Assembly (NCBI GenBank): GCA_013397435.1
Contig: VZRG01000033.1
Location: forward strand, 644,629-708,628
From: Erythrocercus mccallii
Taxonomy: Eukaryota > Chordata > Aves > Passeriformes > Dicruridae
Reading direction: 5' to 3'
DNA: 64,000 nt
Both the position numbers and the translations under genes were made by a program. Positions 49,899 to 61,296 of this stretch are shown piece by piece. How positions within the stretch are numbered: the stretch's first letter is position 1; each line of letters begins with the position of its first letter. Under the pieces are notes generated by a model that was not told where the DNA came from, did no database searches, and saw nothing but the letters and a program-made list of their open reading frames with translations.

Positions 49899-52613
49899 AA
49901 CCACCATAATACAGTGGTTGCTTTGTGTTGCCTGAAGTGGTGAGGTGAGGCACAACTTTTCACACTAATTTAACTACCAAATGGAAAGCAGCATGCCATC
50001 TTCTCATGTGCAGCGTCACAGTACTTAAAAGCCAAGTGCCACAGACAGGTGTTTCACGTGACCAAATACTGGCACACTGGAATAAAACTTTGCATGCAGA
50101 AAGGAGAACGAGAGGGATGGTTGATGGATGCATATCTAACCCTGTGTTTATCTGGTGAGAAGATTCACAGGGCTGAGGACCAGACGAGACAGTTATATAA
50201 CCTCATCTGACCTGTGAAACAAGACCACTGGAATCCCTACATCAATCCTGTACTAAGCCCTAAAATCTCTTGCTGAGCTAGAAAGCATTATTTCAAGGGA
50301 TAAGAAAACTTGATTTGGACTCCAAATAGTTCTGCACAGCTGACAAACAACTGCCTCTTACTGTTTGAAAAGCTCAGCCTATTTTCTGTTGTCCAGCTTT
50401 AGTTGCCAAATCTTGCTCTTTTGCTTGTTGCTTGATGTCATTGACAGCAGCTTTATAACTAGTAAGTCTGCATAACCTCAACAGTCATCAACATTCTATA
50501 CATTTGAGATAATTGGAATAAAACTTCCATTTTCAGCAATTCCTGCATGCTGGAATTCACATCTTAACGTGGAGAGGGAGCGTTTCCATATCTGATTTAA
50601 TGAGAGGGAAAAGTCATAGAGATATGTTTTACTTTTTCAGACACTGGGTACAGTCAGTTTCTTAAGAAAAATTTAGGATTTTTTATGAAATTAGAAACTT
50701 TTAATGGTCTCTTGTGGTTTGTATTTTCATAAATTTCAAACAATAGGAAACAAAAGTCCTTTAAAGAGAGAAAATCATTGTTATAAATTAACCTCTGAAG
50801 TATGTTTAAATATTCCTCTTTTAATTTGTGCAATAAGAGAACAATTTAAAGGGTATAGCAGGGTGCCTGCCACTTGTCTCCTCTGTAGGAGGAAAACACA
50901 TAGTAGCATATGCCAAGCCTTATTCTCTTACAAATGCTAACATGAGTGGATGTCAAATCAAATCTCTCATAGAAACAGAAATGCAGGTGCAGGTATTTTA
51001 TTTCTCAAAATCCTTCTGTTTGTTACTGATCTTTCTGTGTTTAATTTATTTTCTCAAAATAATTAAATTTTCAACCCAAGATATAATATGGGAATGTGTA
51101 TATGGTTATGCAGGCATTCCTGTGTGCAGACATTTTCTAATCCCTTTATTATAGCATTTGAACATTCTTGCCAAAAATGTCTTTTGAGGGGAAAAAAAAG
51201 TAGAAAAAATAAATGCCTCTGATTCTTGATATTTTTAAACATGTCTCATTTTGCTTTCTGTATATACATGCATTCTAAAGGAAGGAGAAAAATAGAATAT
51301 TTTGATAACCTGATGGAAAAAAGAAGAAGAATTGTTATAGCTGTTTGCAACAGATCTTATTTCTTTCCATTTTCTGATTGTGTGTCATTTGGTATTCTGT
51401 AGTCTATTTTATAGGAAAATGTTTTGTTGTTTATTTTGCTTCTCTTCTGGCTTCTAGTTACTGAAGTCCTAGGTTTTATCTTATGTTTGTTTTTAGAAAT
51501 CTGTCCAATAAATATTTTTCCCTGAAAACATTAATGCGTTTTATCTGATTTAAAAACCACAAACCTGTGAAGTTGAAACCATTGAATGTAGATCCATTAA
51601 ATCCCAAGGGTGGAGGCAGAAACTGCTATTATGATTTCAGAGTTCTTCTCTGAAGACAAAGACATTCCTGACTAACAGTTCAAATTTGGATATTTAACAC
51701 CAAGCATGTACAGCAGCAACTGGATTTTTGTTCTTGTTCCTCATTTGTATATAATTCCCTGTACATTCAAAGGATTACACACTCTTTATGCATCATGCAA
51801 TCTTACTGAGTCCTGTTTCTTTGGAGTACTCACTCCTGCTGCTAAAAGCAAAGCAGTTTCAACAATCTTCTTTTGGTGCCAAAGCAGCTGCTACTGAATG
51901 AACACATCCTGCCTGCAATACTGTGATTGATCCCTGAGATCCCTGTATCCAACAGGAGTTCAAAAGAATTCTGCTGTTGAAAGGACTAAAATTGGTATTC
52001 CTTTAAGATTTACTGGCAAACTAAAGCTCCTTCATGTAACATAGATACTGCTCTGCCTTTAAACTCAACAGCACACCAAAGTGACACTGAACAAGTTCAA
52101 ACTTTGAATGGCCTTGACAGCACACTGCACCATAAGACTGGCATTTCCTAGCTCAGAGTTGTCCTTAGCTCATGAGCAATAGCTAATGTCACTGAACTTA
52201 GCCATAGCTTGCAGCTCCGCTCTGAAGCAGGACCCGTATACTTGGGAGACATTCAAAATAATAAATTCTAAATAATCTAGCACAGGGTAGCTCTTTACAG
52301 TTACTGTTAAGGCCACCTTTGCAGCTTGTCAAACCCCATTGCCTTTAAAAGCTCACTTCTGCTACTACAAAGTACAATTCATACATCTGTATAACCTCTT
52401 GCAGGGCTTGGTAGGCTAAAAAGATAGGCTTTAATAGATTGCTTTGAAGAGTGGAGAATAGATTTTCCTGTAACAAAGACCTTTGTAGGTGATATATGAA
52501 GGCTGGGATTACAACCAACCTTAAGAGAAATAGGTGTTTAGACTAGAGAGACATCATTTTTATAGCTTACTTCATAAAAGAATCTCATGCTCCATCCATA
52601 CACACAAATGTTT
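49899..52613. other. Gene-free AT-rich sequence
   Basis: No gene or repeat family recognised. Short open frames without motifs. Confidence 0.55.
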
Positions 52614-52630
52614 TCACCTTCTCTTTTTAA
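52614..52630 (+). repeat. 17-bp direct repeat, left of LTR
   Basis: TCACCTTCTCTTTTTAA, identical to 53283-53299. It lies 9 bp outside the left LTR end. Confidence 0.95.
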
Positions 52631-52639
52631 TTGTCTCGA

Positions 52640-53280
52640 TGTGGCGGTGTGAGCCTTTGCAGTTCTGCTATGTTTTATTAAGTTTTATGTACGTTAAATT
52701 CAGTTCTATGTACCCACGTTAATCCCTATACCCTGTCTCCTCATGAGTTCCCGCCAAAAGTTGTTCACTCCCTTCCCTCACATTTTTCCCTCCAAAACCC
52801 CTGTGCCTTTTTCCCGCCAAACCAAGTTGTTTACCCCAGTCCCTACCTGCCAGTCATCGGGCCCCACTCTCCCATTGGTCAGGGCGATCCTGAGGGAGCA
52901 GGCCAGGTGTTGGCCAAGGACCCAGCAACCCCACACCCCTTTGACCCAGTTGGACACTCACATTGATTGACCCCTGTCCTGTCCATCCCATGCCTCTGCG
53001 GATTGGTTCCTCCATGCTCTCCGCCCCTGAGTTCCTTGCCCTATAAATGCTGATGTTAGCGCTTGTTCTGTGCTCTCTTGTGGGCACAATGCCTTGGAAT
53101 AAACACCCTTGGTTTACCTCCACTTGAGAGTCCTTCCTTTTATTCCTCTGCCAAAGTAGTTGTGGTCGTAGTTAGGACACGACGTGTGAGCTGCCAGAAG
53201 AATCCACGAGCAGAACCAGTCTGCCAGTTCTGTGGCTGGCCCCTGCGGAGCTACCGGGAGACTACCAAAGAGCGGCCACA
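52640..53280 (+). mobile_element. Solo LTR of an endogenous retrovirus, plus orientation
   Basis: Starts TGTGGCGG and ends GCCACA, a 6-bp perfect terminal inverted repeat with canonical TG...CA. Promoter elements are well kept: two inverted CCAAT boxes (ATTGG at 52874-52878 and 53002-53006), a TATA box (TATAAAT at 53042-53048) and AATAAA at 53098-53103, giving a U3-R-U5 layout of about 430, 50 and 160 bp. The element is GC-richer than its surroundings. No internal retroviral sequence adjoins it, so it is a solo LTR. A normal 4-6 bp target duplication is not seen; instead a 17-bp direct repeat lies just outside both ends. Open frames inside (75-89 codons) are incidental. The family is not named. 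Confidence 0.82.
53042..53048 (+). promoter_or_regulatory. TATA box of the 52640-53280 LTR
   Basis: TATAAAT lies 36 bp downstream of the second inverted CCAAT box and 50 bp upstream of AATAAA. The predicted start site is near 53070, directing transcription rightward. Inferred from layout. Confidence 0.6.
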
Positions 53281-53282
53281 GC

Positions 53283-53299
53283 TCACCTTCTCTTTTTAA
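53283..53299 (+). repeat. 17-bp direct repeat, right of LTR
   Basis: Identical to 52614-52630 and lying 2 bp outside the right LTR end. Sequence beyond the two copies differs. Confidence 0.95.
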
Positions 53300-56159
53300 C
53301 TCTCTCTCTTCTGGAGAGATAAAGGATTACAAAATGTAATATTTTCTATGATGGTCCAAAGTACTTCAAGGCTGCAAAGATTAAATAATGGTGAATTTAA
53401 ACATATCTGTTCCTAAGACCTTTTGACCCTGTATTGGCTATGTTGCTAGTTTTATGCAACCATTTTCTACAGGGTATCATAGATGAAACCTAGTGTTATT
53501 CTTCCAGTGCAATTAAAAATGATTTTATTTCAAAGAGACTGTTACATCACTGACTGAACAACCAACATAGAATATATGCAAGAATGTATGTCCATACTGA
53601 ACTGTAATCAGCACAAAGACAGAGCTCATCAACATATTGGTTAATTCTAGCCAAATGCTCTTTGGTGAATTTTGAAACTTCAGAAGCCCAAGTAGATTGC
53701 AGAGATTAATAGCTGCACGAAGTTTTCCCCACAGAGTACATTTCATTGTCAAGCAGAAGGCCAGCTTTGGGAGATTGAGGCCAGAGCCAATTTACAGCAG
53801 AAATGGAAAACTGCTAAGGAAAGTGTTGTCTTTTTATTCACTACAGGTAAACCATGATGCCTATCCTTCCATGATTACACTCCAGGCAATACCACAAAGC
53901 TCACTGCTTTCTTCCATTTTTTACTGTGTAGTCACAGATGATCTTGTCCCATGTTCCACACAACTTGAATGCAAAAATATTATATTATGTTCTCATTACA
54001 CAGAGGAAAGATGATAATAATATCCATTGAGGTACATATTTACATAGTTTCTAATTAAACGTATTTGTTATTCAACAGATTCTTTTTACAACTCTGTTAC
54101 TTTTTTTAAAAAAAACTTTCAGATTCATAAATCTCTTTTCAAATTCTTCCACAACACTATTGAAGGGTTTTGTTAGATTGATTGATCCCTAGTGAATTTT
54201 ACCGAGAATTAATCACTGTCCCTTTTGGGGAAGTGTTTTCATCCAGTCACTAATTCTCAGCAAGACGTGCTGGGCCAAGGTCATTAATACCTTAAGACAT
54301 ACAACAGTAGAGAAAAAAAAGCAAAGTCTAATTTCTGTATTCCCTGCCACCATCATAGTGAATAATTCTATTCATTTAGGGAAAGAGACAAAATTTTTCT
54401 TTATTCTGGTTGAAGCTACTCCTGCTTTTGACGCTGCTAAAATAACCCATCAGAAATTACTTCTAATAATAAATACTCTCTTCAGTTATTAGAAAACAAA
54501 TAAAAAAGGGGGTCAGAGGCATTATATTCACTTTCTCACATGAAATATTAAGACACAGAGAAGAAGAAAGAACTATTTAGGCATAATATACAAATACAAG
54601 AGTAGCACAGCTGGGAGTAACTGTGAAGCTTTAGAGTTTATCTACTAATTGTGCAAGCCCTGTGTACTAAGATTAGAGAACTCTAGGTCAAAGTCTTTAA
54701 TCTGTCTGTCATTTTCTATAGCCTATTTAATATTGTGTCATTCATGTGATTTCTGCCTCAAAATTCTGTGAAGTAATTTTAAATCTGTGAAATAGCCAAA
54801 AGAACTAACGTTTGTATTTTGGTCAAAATTCAAAGAGCTAAGGGTCCTGACTTCCTCCTAAACAAGAATCTGATGTCTTAGAGTCTCTCTCAGTATGTTA
54901 GAAAAGGAAATTCAAATCTCCTCACAAATGAATTTGAACAGGGATTTCATATTTCTGAATGGAACACCTAAACCAAGAGGCTGTTGAAAGAAATTTTCTT
55001 CCTTTCTCAGAGCTATTCATTTAGCAGAAGCCTGGATCTGGAATTCATGCCCTGGTTCCAAACTTTACATTGGTGATTATGCATAAAAACCAGATGTGGT
55101 CAGAGACAAAAGGCAGAATAACTCATTGCTTTTTCCTAAGTTGCTTCTACAGTATTCAGTCGCAGTAATAATAAATTGAATACCCAAACTTCAGGTCCTT
55201 GGCAAAAAAAAAAAAAAAAAAAAAAAAGGTTTTCTGAATCCATTGTGCAACTGCTGCCTGTGTCAAGGCTTTGTTTTGAACTTTATTTTAAAAATAGAGT
55301 TTTAAAATCAAGACTCTAGGCAAAAGTTTAGTTGCACATTTCTATAACAATTTCTTCAGATATGCAATTCATCAAGATTACTTTAGACAACACCAGGAGT
55401 TTGTGTAGAATATCTTTTTTCCCTGATGATTTCTAAGCTTAGACTTTATAAATAGCAACAGTAGTTTAGTATTTGCAACTTGTTGCCCCAACCATGTTGA
55501 AAACGGCTGTGCGCAGATATAGTAGAGGTCTGCAAAAGGAGTAGTCCCTTGCCAAACGTGAAGCGTAAGGAGTCAGATAATACACAAAATGGTACATTGT
55601 GGCAACATAAAGGCAATGCTGAAGAAAATTTATTTTTCCACTCTCTCAAATAGGTTATAGAGTATTTTATTGCACATCATAAAACTGTATTCCAGCAAGA
55701 GGCAGCTACCCCACTCTTTAAGACTGGTATAAAAGACTTTAGTTCAGTTCCATCTTCATAAATTACTTCAGTGTCATGAAAGCCCTGTACGTCAACTCAG
55801 TAAAAATACCTTTGGTCCTGCAAACTTGAGGACGAAAAAAAAGTTGAAAAATAATTGATCACTTCTTTAAAAAATATCTGTGTGCTTCTGATTTCAAAAG
55901 AAGTTGTGGACTAATTGTGAAGTGATGAGGGACAAATGCTCTTCAGGCACTTCATAACTGGAGCTCTGAAGGAGTTCTCAGGTAAGAAGAAGCCCAGAGA
56001 TGCTACGTGTGTCAAGAAGAACCCGGTACATATCTCTCAAAGCTTAACTTGCAGGTCTGGAAGGATCCCCACCCTGCAACGCACTATGCTCCTGTTTACC
56101 CTTCCCAGTCCCCATCCTGGAAAGGGATTGACAAATCCTGTTTGGGAATGGGCCAATTT
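53300..56159. other. Gene-free sequence leading to the CpG island
   Basis: AT-rich with a pure A-run at about 55206-55227. A strong-looking splice-donor sequence (CAG then GTAAGA) occurs at about 55979-55986, but no matching exon could be established. Confidence 0.5.
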
Positions 56160-56870
56160 CAGAATAGCTGGCCCTGCCCCCCGCCCTTTCCGCGGGCAGC
56201 AGACGCTTCAGGTGGGAGCAGCCGCAGGGAAAGTGCACGACCCTCGGGAGATGCCGGGGCACAATCTCTGCAGTTTCCGCAAAGGCCCCAAAAGGCAGCA
56301 GGCGGCCAGAGACCAAACTTTGGAGCTGAGCAAAGTAAAACATCTTGTCCTTAAGCCGGGGCCCGCGCTCCCGCCGCTCCGCACGTTCCCTCTGCCCAGG
56401 CCCAGCCTGGCAACCCGCGGTGCCCGGTACCGCCTGTGCTCGGCCCGGCTGTGCCCTGGGCTGTGTCCTGCATCGCTCGGACACCGCTCGGACAGACACC
56501 GCTCGGACAGACACCGCTCGGACATGCTGCCATCGCGCGGGCGAGGGTGGCACTGCCATCCCTGCTCCCGGCCACCGGTGTCCCAGCGCTCCCACCCCCT
56601 CCCCGCTCCGGCTGGCGCGGGCACAGCTGGCGTGTGCGCTCCGAGCGCTGAAACCGGTCCCCGCTTAAAGATTAATAACCCTCAGCATCACACGAGGTTG
56701 TTGCAGTCCGACATTGTTCATTTTATCCGGGTGTGTTCCCAAATGCTTCCACGATGCTCTCCCCTCCGGGGAGCCGACAGCAGCGCGGGGCACGGGGGCA
56801 CCGCCACCCTCCGGGCTGCCAGCAGCTGCGCCCGCAGAGGCGGCTGCTAAATCTGAGCAGAAAAAGAGGT
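56160..56870. promoter_or_regulatory. CpG-island-like region, candidate promoter
   Basis: About 700 bp with high G+C and many CpGs, in sharp contrast to the AT-rich remainder. A CCAAT box is at 56153-56157, just outside it. There is no TATA box. Several frames on both strands are open at once (304 codons plus at 55936-56850, 183 codons minus at 56044-56595), which is expected when stop codons are rare and is not evidence of coding. The translations are Pro/Arg/Ala-rich without a domain. It could be the promoter or first exon of a gene running either way, an orphan CpG island of a non-coding RNA, or an unrecognised GC-rich repeat. Confidence 0.6.
56474..56524. repeat. 15-bp minisatellite within the CpG island
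   Basis: CGCTCGGACAGACAC-type units start at 56474, 56485, 56500 and 56515 (first spacing 11, then 15 and 15). Each unit contains a CGCTCGG core. Near-perfect identity points to recent expansion. Confidence 0.93.
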
Positions 56871-59800
56871 TTCGGATCTTGATTTTAGGTAGGCTGGTTT
56901 CTAACTGGAACGTGCAGGCCCTTATGCCAGCGGGCAGACTTGTGTAGGTTCAGTGCATGAGATGCAGGAATCAGGATACATATCCGGGCTGACTAGGACT
57001 GCTGGGTGAGGTATTGAAGAGTGGCTGTCATTATAAATGAACCATAGGGAGTGATCCTCACGATGAGACAGTGCTTGTTTTAATTGGGATTACTAAAAAA
57101 AATTTCTAGTTCTCTGCTAAAAGGTGACTGTCTGTAATTTGTGTAATCCACTGCAGTTTTTCTATGGATATGGACAGAATGTTCATCCATGTGTGCATCT
57201 GTAAGCAGATAAAAAGAAAGCGCTCCCATCAGAATTCCTTATGCCATATATATCAAATTAGGGTGCATCAGTTTATAGTACCTCTTCACTTCAAGCAAGA
57301 TGAGAAATGTACTCAAACAAGGGAGATAAAATCATTTCTTTCCTTTTTTGCCCCTCCCATATCAAAACACAATTTCAAGCTTCACCAGAACTAATGACCG
57401 GTTTTGCCACTTCCTATTAAATTATTTCCTTTTGTCATGACTTGCTTTCCCCATCTGTTAAACAGACCTAATGAAATGTACCTCATTTGTCAACAGTTCT
57501 TAGTGTTACTTCAGTAATTGTAAAAAATATGAGTAGGACATGGTTTGAGTCATAACACCTATGGGGTGCAATCTGACCTCACCAAATTCAAAGCAAGCTC
57601 TAATTGAATGTGTCGAGCCTGTGCCAAACACCTAATGCAATTAGTCATTCCTTTTTTAATGCTTTGAAAATAAAAAAAAACCCACTTCTATTGCTCAGCA
57701 TTGTTACAATAAGTGTTTTTTAAAAACAAAGAAAATAAGATTGGGAGAAAAAAAATCAGAATATTCAAGCTTTCATTTTCACTCAGAAACAATATAGAAA
57801 ACTGCTGAAAGCTATTAACATCATCCTTAATTTCTGTATTTTTCCTGGTAGAACTGTTGTTCTATATTTGTCCATGTTGAAGTACTATTATAGCAAGTAC
57901 AGTTCCATGAAAAAAGTGAACCCCAGTGGTAAATATTTTTGGATCAAATTTCCATGTTACAGATCATTCTGAAATAGTTCAGTGGGTCACATTAGCAAAA
58001 AATGTAGCACAGGTAGCTGTCTAACCTTCCTGTGCCTTCAATGATATGCCGGTAAGCCTAACAGTCTACTTTATACTCTCTGTTTCATTTTTTCAAATAA
58101 AATATATTTATTGAAAGGTTGGGAGAGAACAGCCAAGTGTAAAGCACTAGTCTTGCATGGAGTTAGTTGAGCCACTTCAATAAGCAAAACAAAATCTCCC
58201 TTTATCCATCCCCATATAATACTCAGTCAATTTTTATCAGAAGCCATTTGAAAATCCACTAGGCTCTGATAACCCTAATTCTGCAGGTCAGAGCCTGTGA
58301 TTGCCTAAACACACTCCTGACTGGTCTCCTCAATGCAATTCCAGCTACATTCCCCAGCATTGATGAGCCCAGTGGTTTTATATACCCCATCAAAAAACAA
58401 AGCCAAGGATACTTCAGCATGAAAAATGAATCAAATAGCCTCAGGTTTTCAATATCAACAGTGCTCATACAAACAGCCCAGAAAACAGTGATTTTACTCC
58501 TTATGTTTTATTTCACAGAGGGAAAAATATCAGATGTTGAAAAATGACGGGGAAAACAGCCACCAAGAAATAAAAAGCAGGAAGTATTAAAGGATCAATT
58601 GTGAAGATAAATATGCTGAACTCGCTGGAAACATACTGAATCTCTCTATATCATCTCTGAAGCCTGCTCATCTGAAAATGATGTCCACTGTCACCCTTTT
58701 TCTAGCACTGAAGCATAATTTTACCCTCCTGAGTGGTGTGAGGGTTGTTCCACAATATACCCAATTGCATGGTATAACCAGAAGAGACTGACATTGATAG
58801 ACACTGCAAGTACCAACAGCCCCTAGAGGAGATTAACTGAGGAAAATACTGTCAAGGATTCAAGAATTTTTTTTAATGTCTCCTAATCTGAGGGAACAAA
58901 ACACTAATCCCTCACAAAATTTTGCTGGCCCAAGTAATAGCCTCTCTTTACCTTTCAGAGAGAAGCAGCGTTTATGTTTTGGGCTCTTTTACCAGATTAT
59001 GATGTAATACAAGAGGAACAATTTTTAAGTCTTTTCTTTGAACTAGTATCCTGTAAGCCTAAACTATTCAATTCTGAATTTGAGGATGAGTGAGGGGGGA
59101 GGAGAGAATCAGAGGAGCCAGGGAAAAAAAAAGGCTGTTGCTACTCTGTCCATGGAGGAAACAAAGTGTTGCTTCCTCCTCCTTTTTTAGCAGAGATGAA
59201 TTTTTTGGAGAACAGTTCTTTGTGCGTCGTGTTGTTGGGCTGGCATCTCCTGCATTACTGTCACTCCAGTCAGTGTAGCAGAACACTGATTTCTGTACAG
59301 GGAGCTGAGTAGGAAAAAGAAAAAGCCAACATTCTATGACAAAGAGGAGCACCGATGGAGGAGCTGCAGCAGGCTTAGGACCCAGTGGATTTGAGTGTGC
59401 CTGTGTTTGTGGGTGTGTGTTAAGGGAGGGGAAGATATTCCATGGCTTTTCTCTGGAAGCATAAAGAAACCCACTATTAGGGTAAAAGTAGAATAAGACA
59501 TAGCCATCAAAATAAAAATAAAGGAGATATTAGAGGGAAACAAACAGTAAACAAATAGCAAATAGCAGAGGAATTAAGAAAACAAAAAAAAGGACAAATA
59601 AGAAAGGACTTTGGAACACATCAGTAGAAAAGAAATGGCACATTTAAAAAACCTCATTAAAAGAGAGTTGTTTCACAACTATATATCTTTAAGGAAGGAC
59701 TTCTGAAATTCAAGGCATTTATTTTACCCATTTGGTATGAAGCACTCAAAGCAATTCTTTTTGCATTTCTCAATAAATCAAGGAAAATCATGAAAATATA

Positions 59801-61240
59801 CATATTTCTAACCCATATCAGAGACATACAGCTGGTTTTTAATTTAAAAGAGTTCACCATAAATAACTTCCAATTTTGGGATTTTGTCACATTACTTTTA
59901 TCCATGATGTACACATATGTACTGTTTCTCTAATACAGCAAAAAAAGAGAACCAAAACCAATTTTTCTCAAGTTACAGGACTTGTCTTTAGGAGACTCAG
60001 ATTCCTCAAACCCATCAGTTTGTCCTTCTGTATTAGATTATCAGAGTTAAGAGGGTCCTGCAGCAGAACCTCACCCTCAACAACTCAGCACAAGCACTTG
60101 TCTCAGTTTGGAAGGAAGCGTCTCCATCTCATGAAGGTTGGTTGTAAGGAGAGCTCTACACTACCTGTAAGTTCTTAGGACAAAGTGAATTAATTTGCAC
60201 CTCCTTAAAGCTTTTCAATTTGTACAGCAGCTATGTCAGTGCTCCTTGCACCCACAAAATTTACATTCAAAGTAGCAAAACTGTTTTGAAAATGCATCAC
60301 GGTGTGAAATTCTTTCCCAGTCTTGTTGCTATTCAAAAACACAAAGTAGGAAAATGGTATGTGAGAATGGTAAAGCACAAAACAAGAAAAAAATTGTTTA
60401 TATAAATGACATTTGTGGTCATGGCAAAAGGAAAAAAACCCTATGTATGCAGATCTATATAGATATATTTCTTTAGAGGTATTAGAAGATGTGTTAACAA
60501 CAGCTGTAGAAGAACTAGAAGTTAAAACATGTGTGTTAGGGCTGCATTCCAAGTCTGAATAGCAAAATATTGGCCATTCAGCTCTGCTGGATTTCTCTGG
60601 TGCAACAGTACTCTGAAGGGAGCTGTTGTAATCCAACTTGAATCCACCAAATTAGTTGCCTGAATGTCTGAGAAAGAGGCAATGATATAAACTGCATCTT
60701 TTTATGCATCTAAGTGAGCTTGTAACAAAGATTATAAGAGATTCTTACTGCATTTTTTGTTTCCTGCAAAGATGCACACTTGGGCCATAATGGATTTGTT
60801 CACTCTTCTCCTCAGTCACTTTGCCAGCCAGGAGGATAAGGGCAACCACATCAATCCCACTTCGTCCCATGCATCCACCTGACACTGGCCAGCATGTGCC
60901 CAGGAAAGCTGCTTAGAACAGGTTTGATACTTTAACAGAAAGGGGAAATGTGAGCCGGGTTCATCTTGAACCAAAATGTCTGTTTCCATGCATAAATATA
61001 ATATTTCATGCAAAGAACAAAGCTGTCCAAGTCTGCAGGATACTGACTGATGATGAGTACTTGTTGGAATATCTTCTGGGAAATGGAGCTCCCCTGGAAG
61101 GGAGATTTTGGTTGGGATCCCTGACCAGGCAGGACTCAGCAGACTCCAAGTGGAGCTGTTGTGGTTTCCCAGCTGATTAAGAGGAAGCCATTAATTGTAC
61201 AAATGCAAGGTTGTGAACACTGTGAAGGATGTCACACCAA
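56871..61240. other. Gene-free AT-rich sequence
   Basis: No gene or repeat family recognised. Open frames up to 143 codons (minus, 60205-60636) have no motif and are near chance length. Confidence 0.5.
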
Positions 61241-61296
61241 AACCACAACCAATCAACCAACCAAAACAAACAAGCAAACAAACAAACAAAAAAAGG
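61241..61296. repeat. (CAAC/CAAA)n simple repeat
   Basis: Irregular CAAC, CCAA and CAAA units ending in an A-run. A-rich tail-like, but no retroposon body was recognised upstream. Confidence 0.8.

Noticed and set aside
49576..49963. Minus-strand open frames of 125 and 71 codons
   Set aside because: They are driven by the CATA/GATATA microsatellite.
55936..56850. 304-codon plus-strand open frame, and the 183- and 138-codon minus-strand frames over it
   Set aside because: They lie in a CpG-dense region where stops are rare in every frame. The products are Pro/Arg/Ala-rich, include minisatellite repeats and show no domain.
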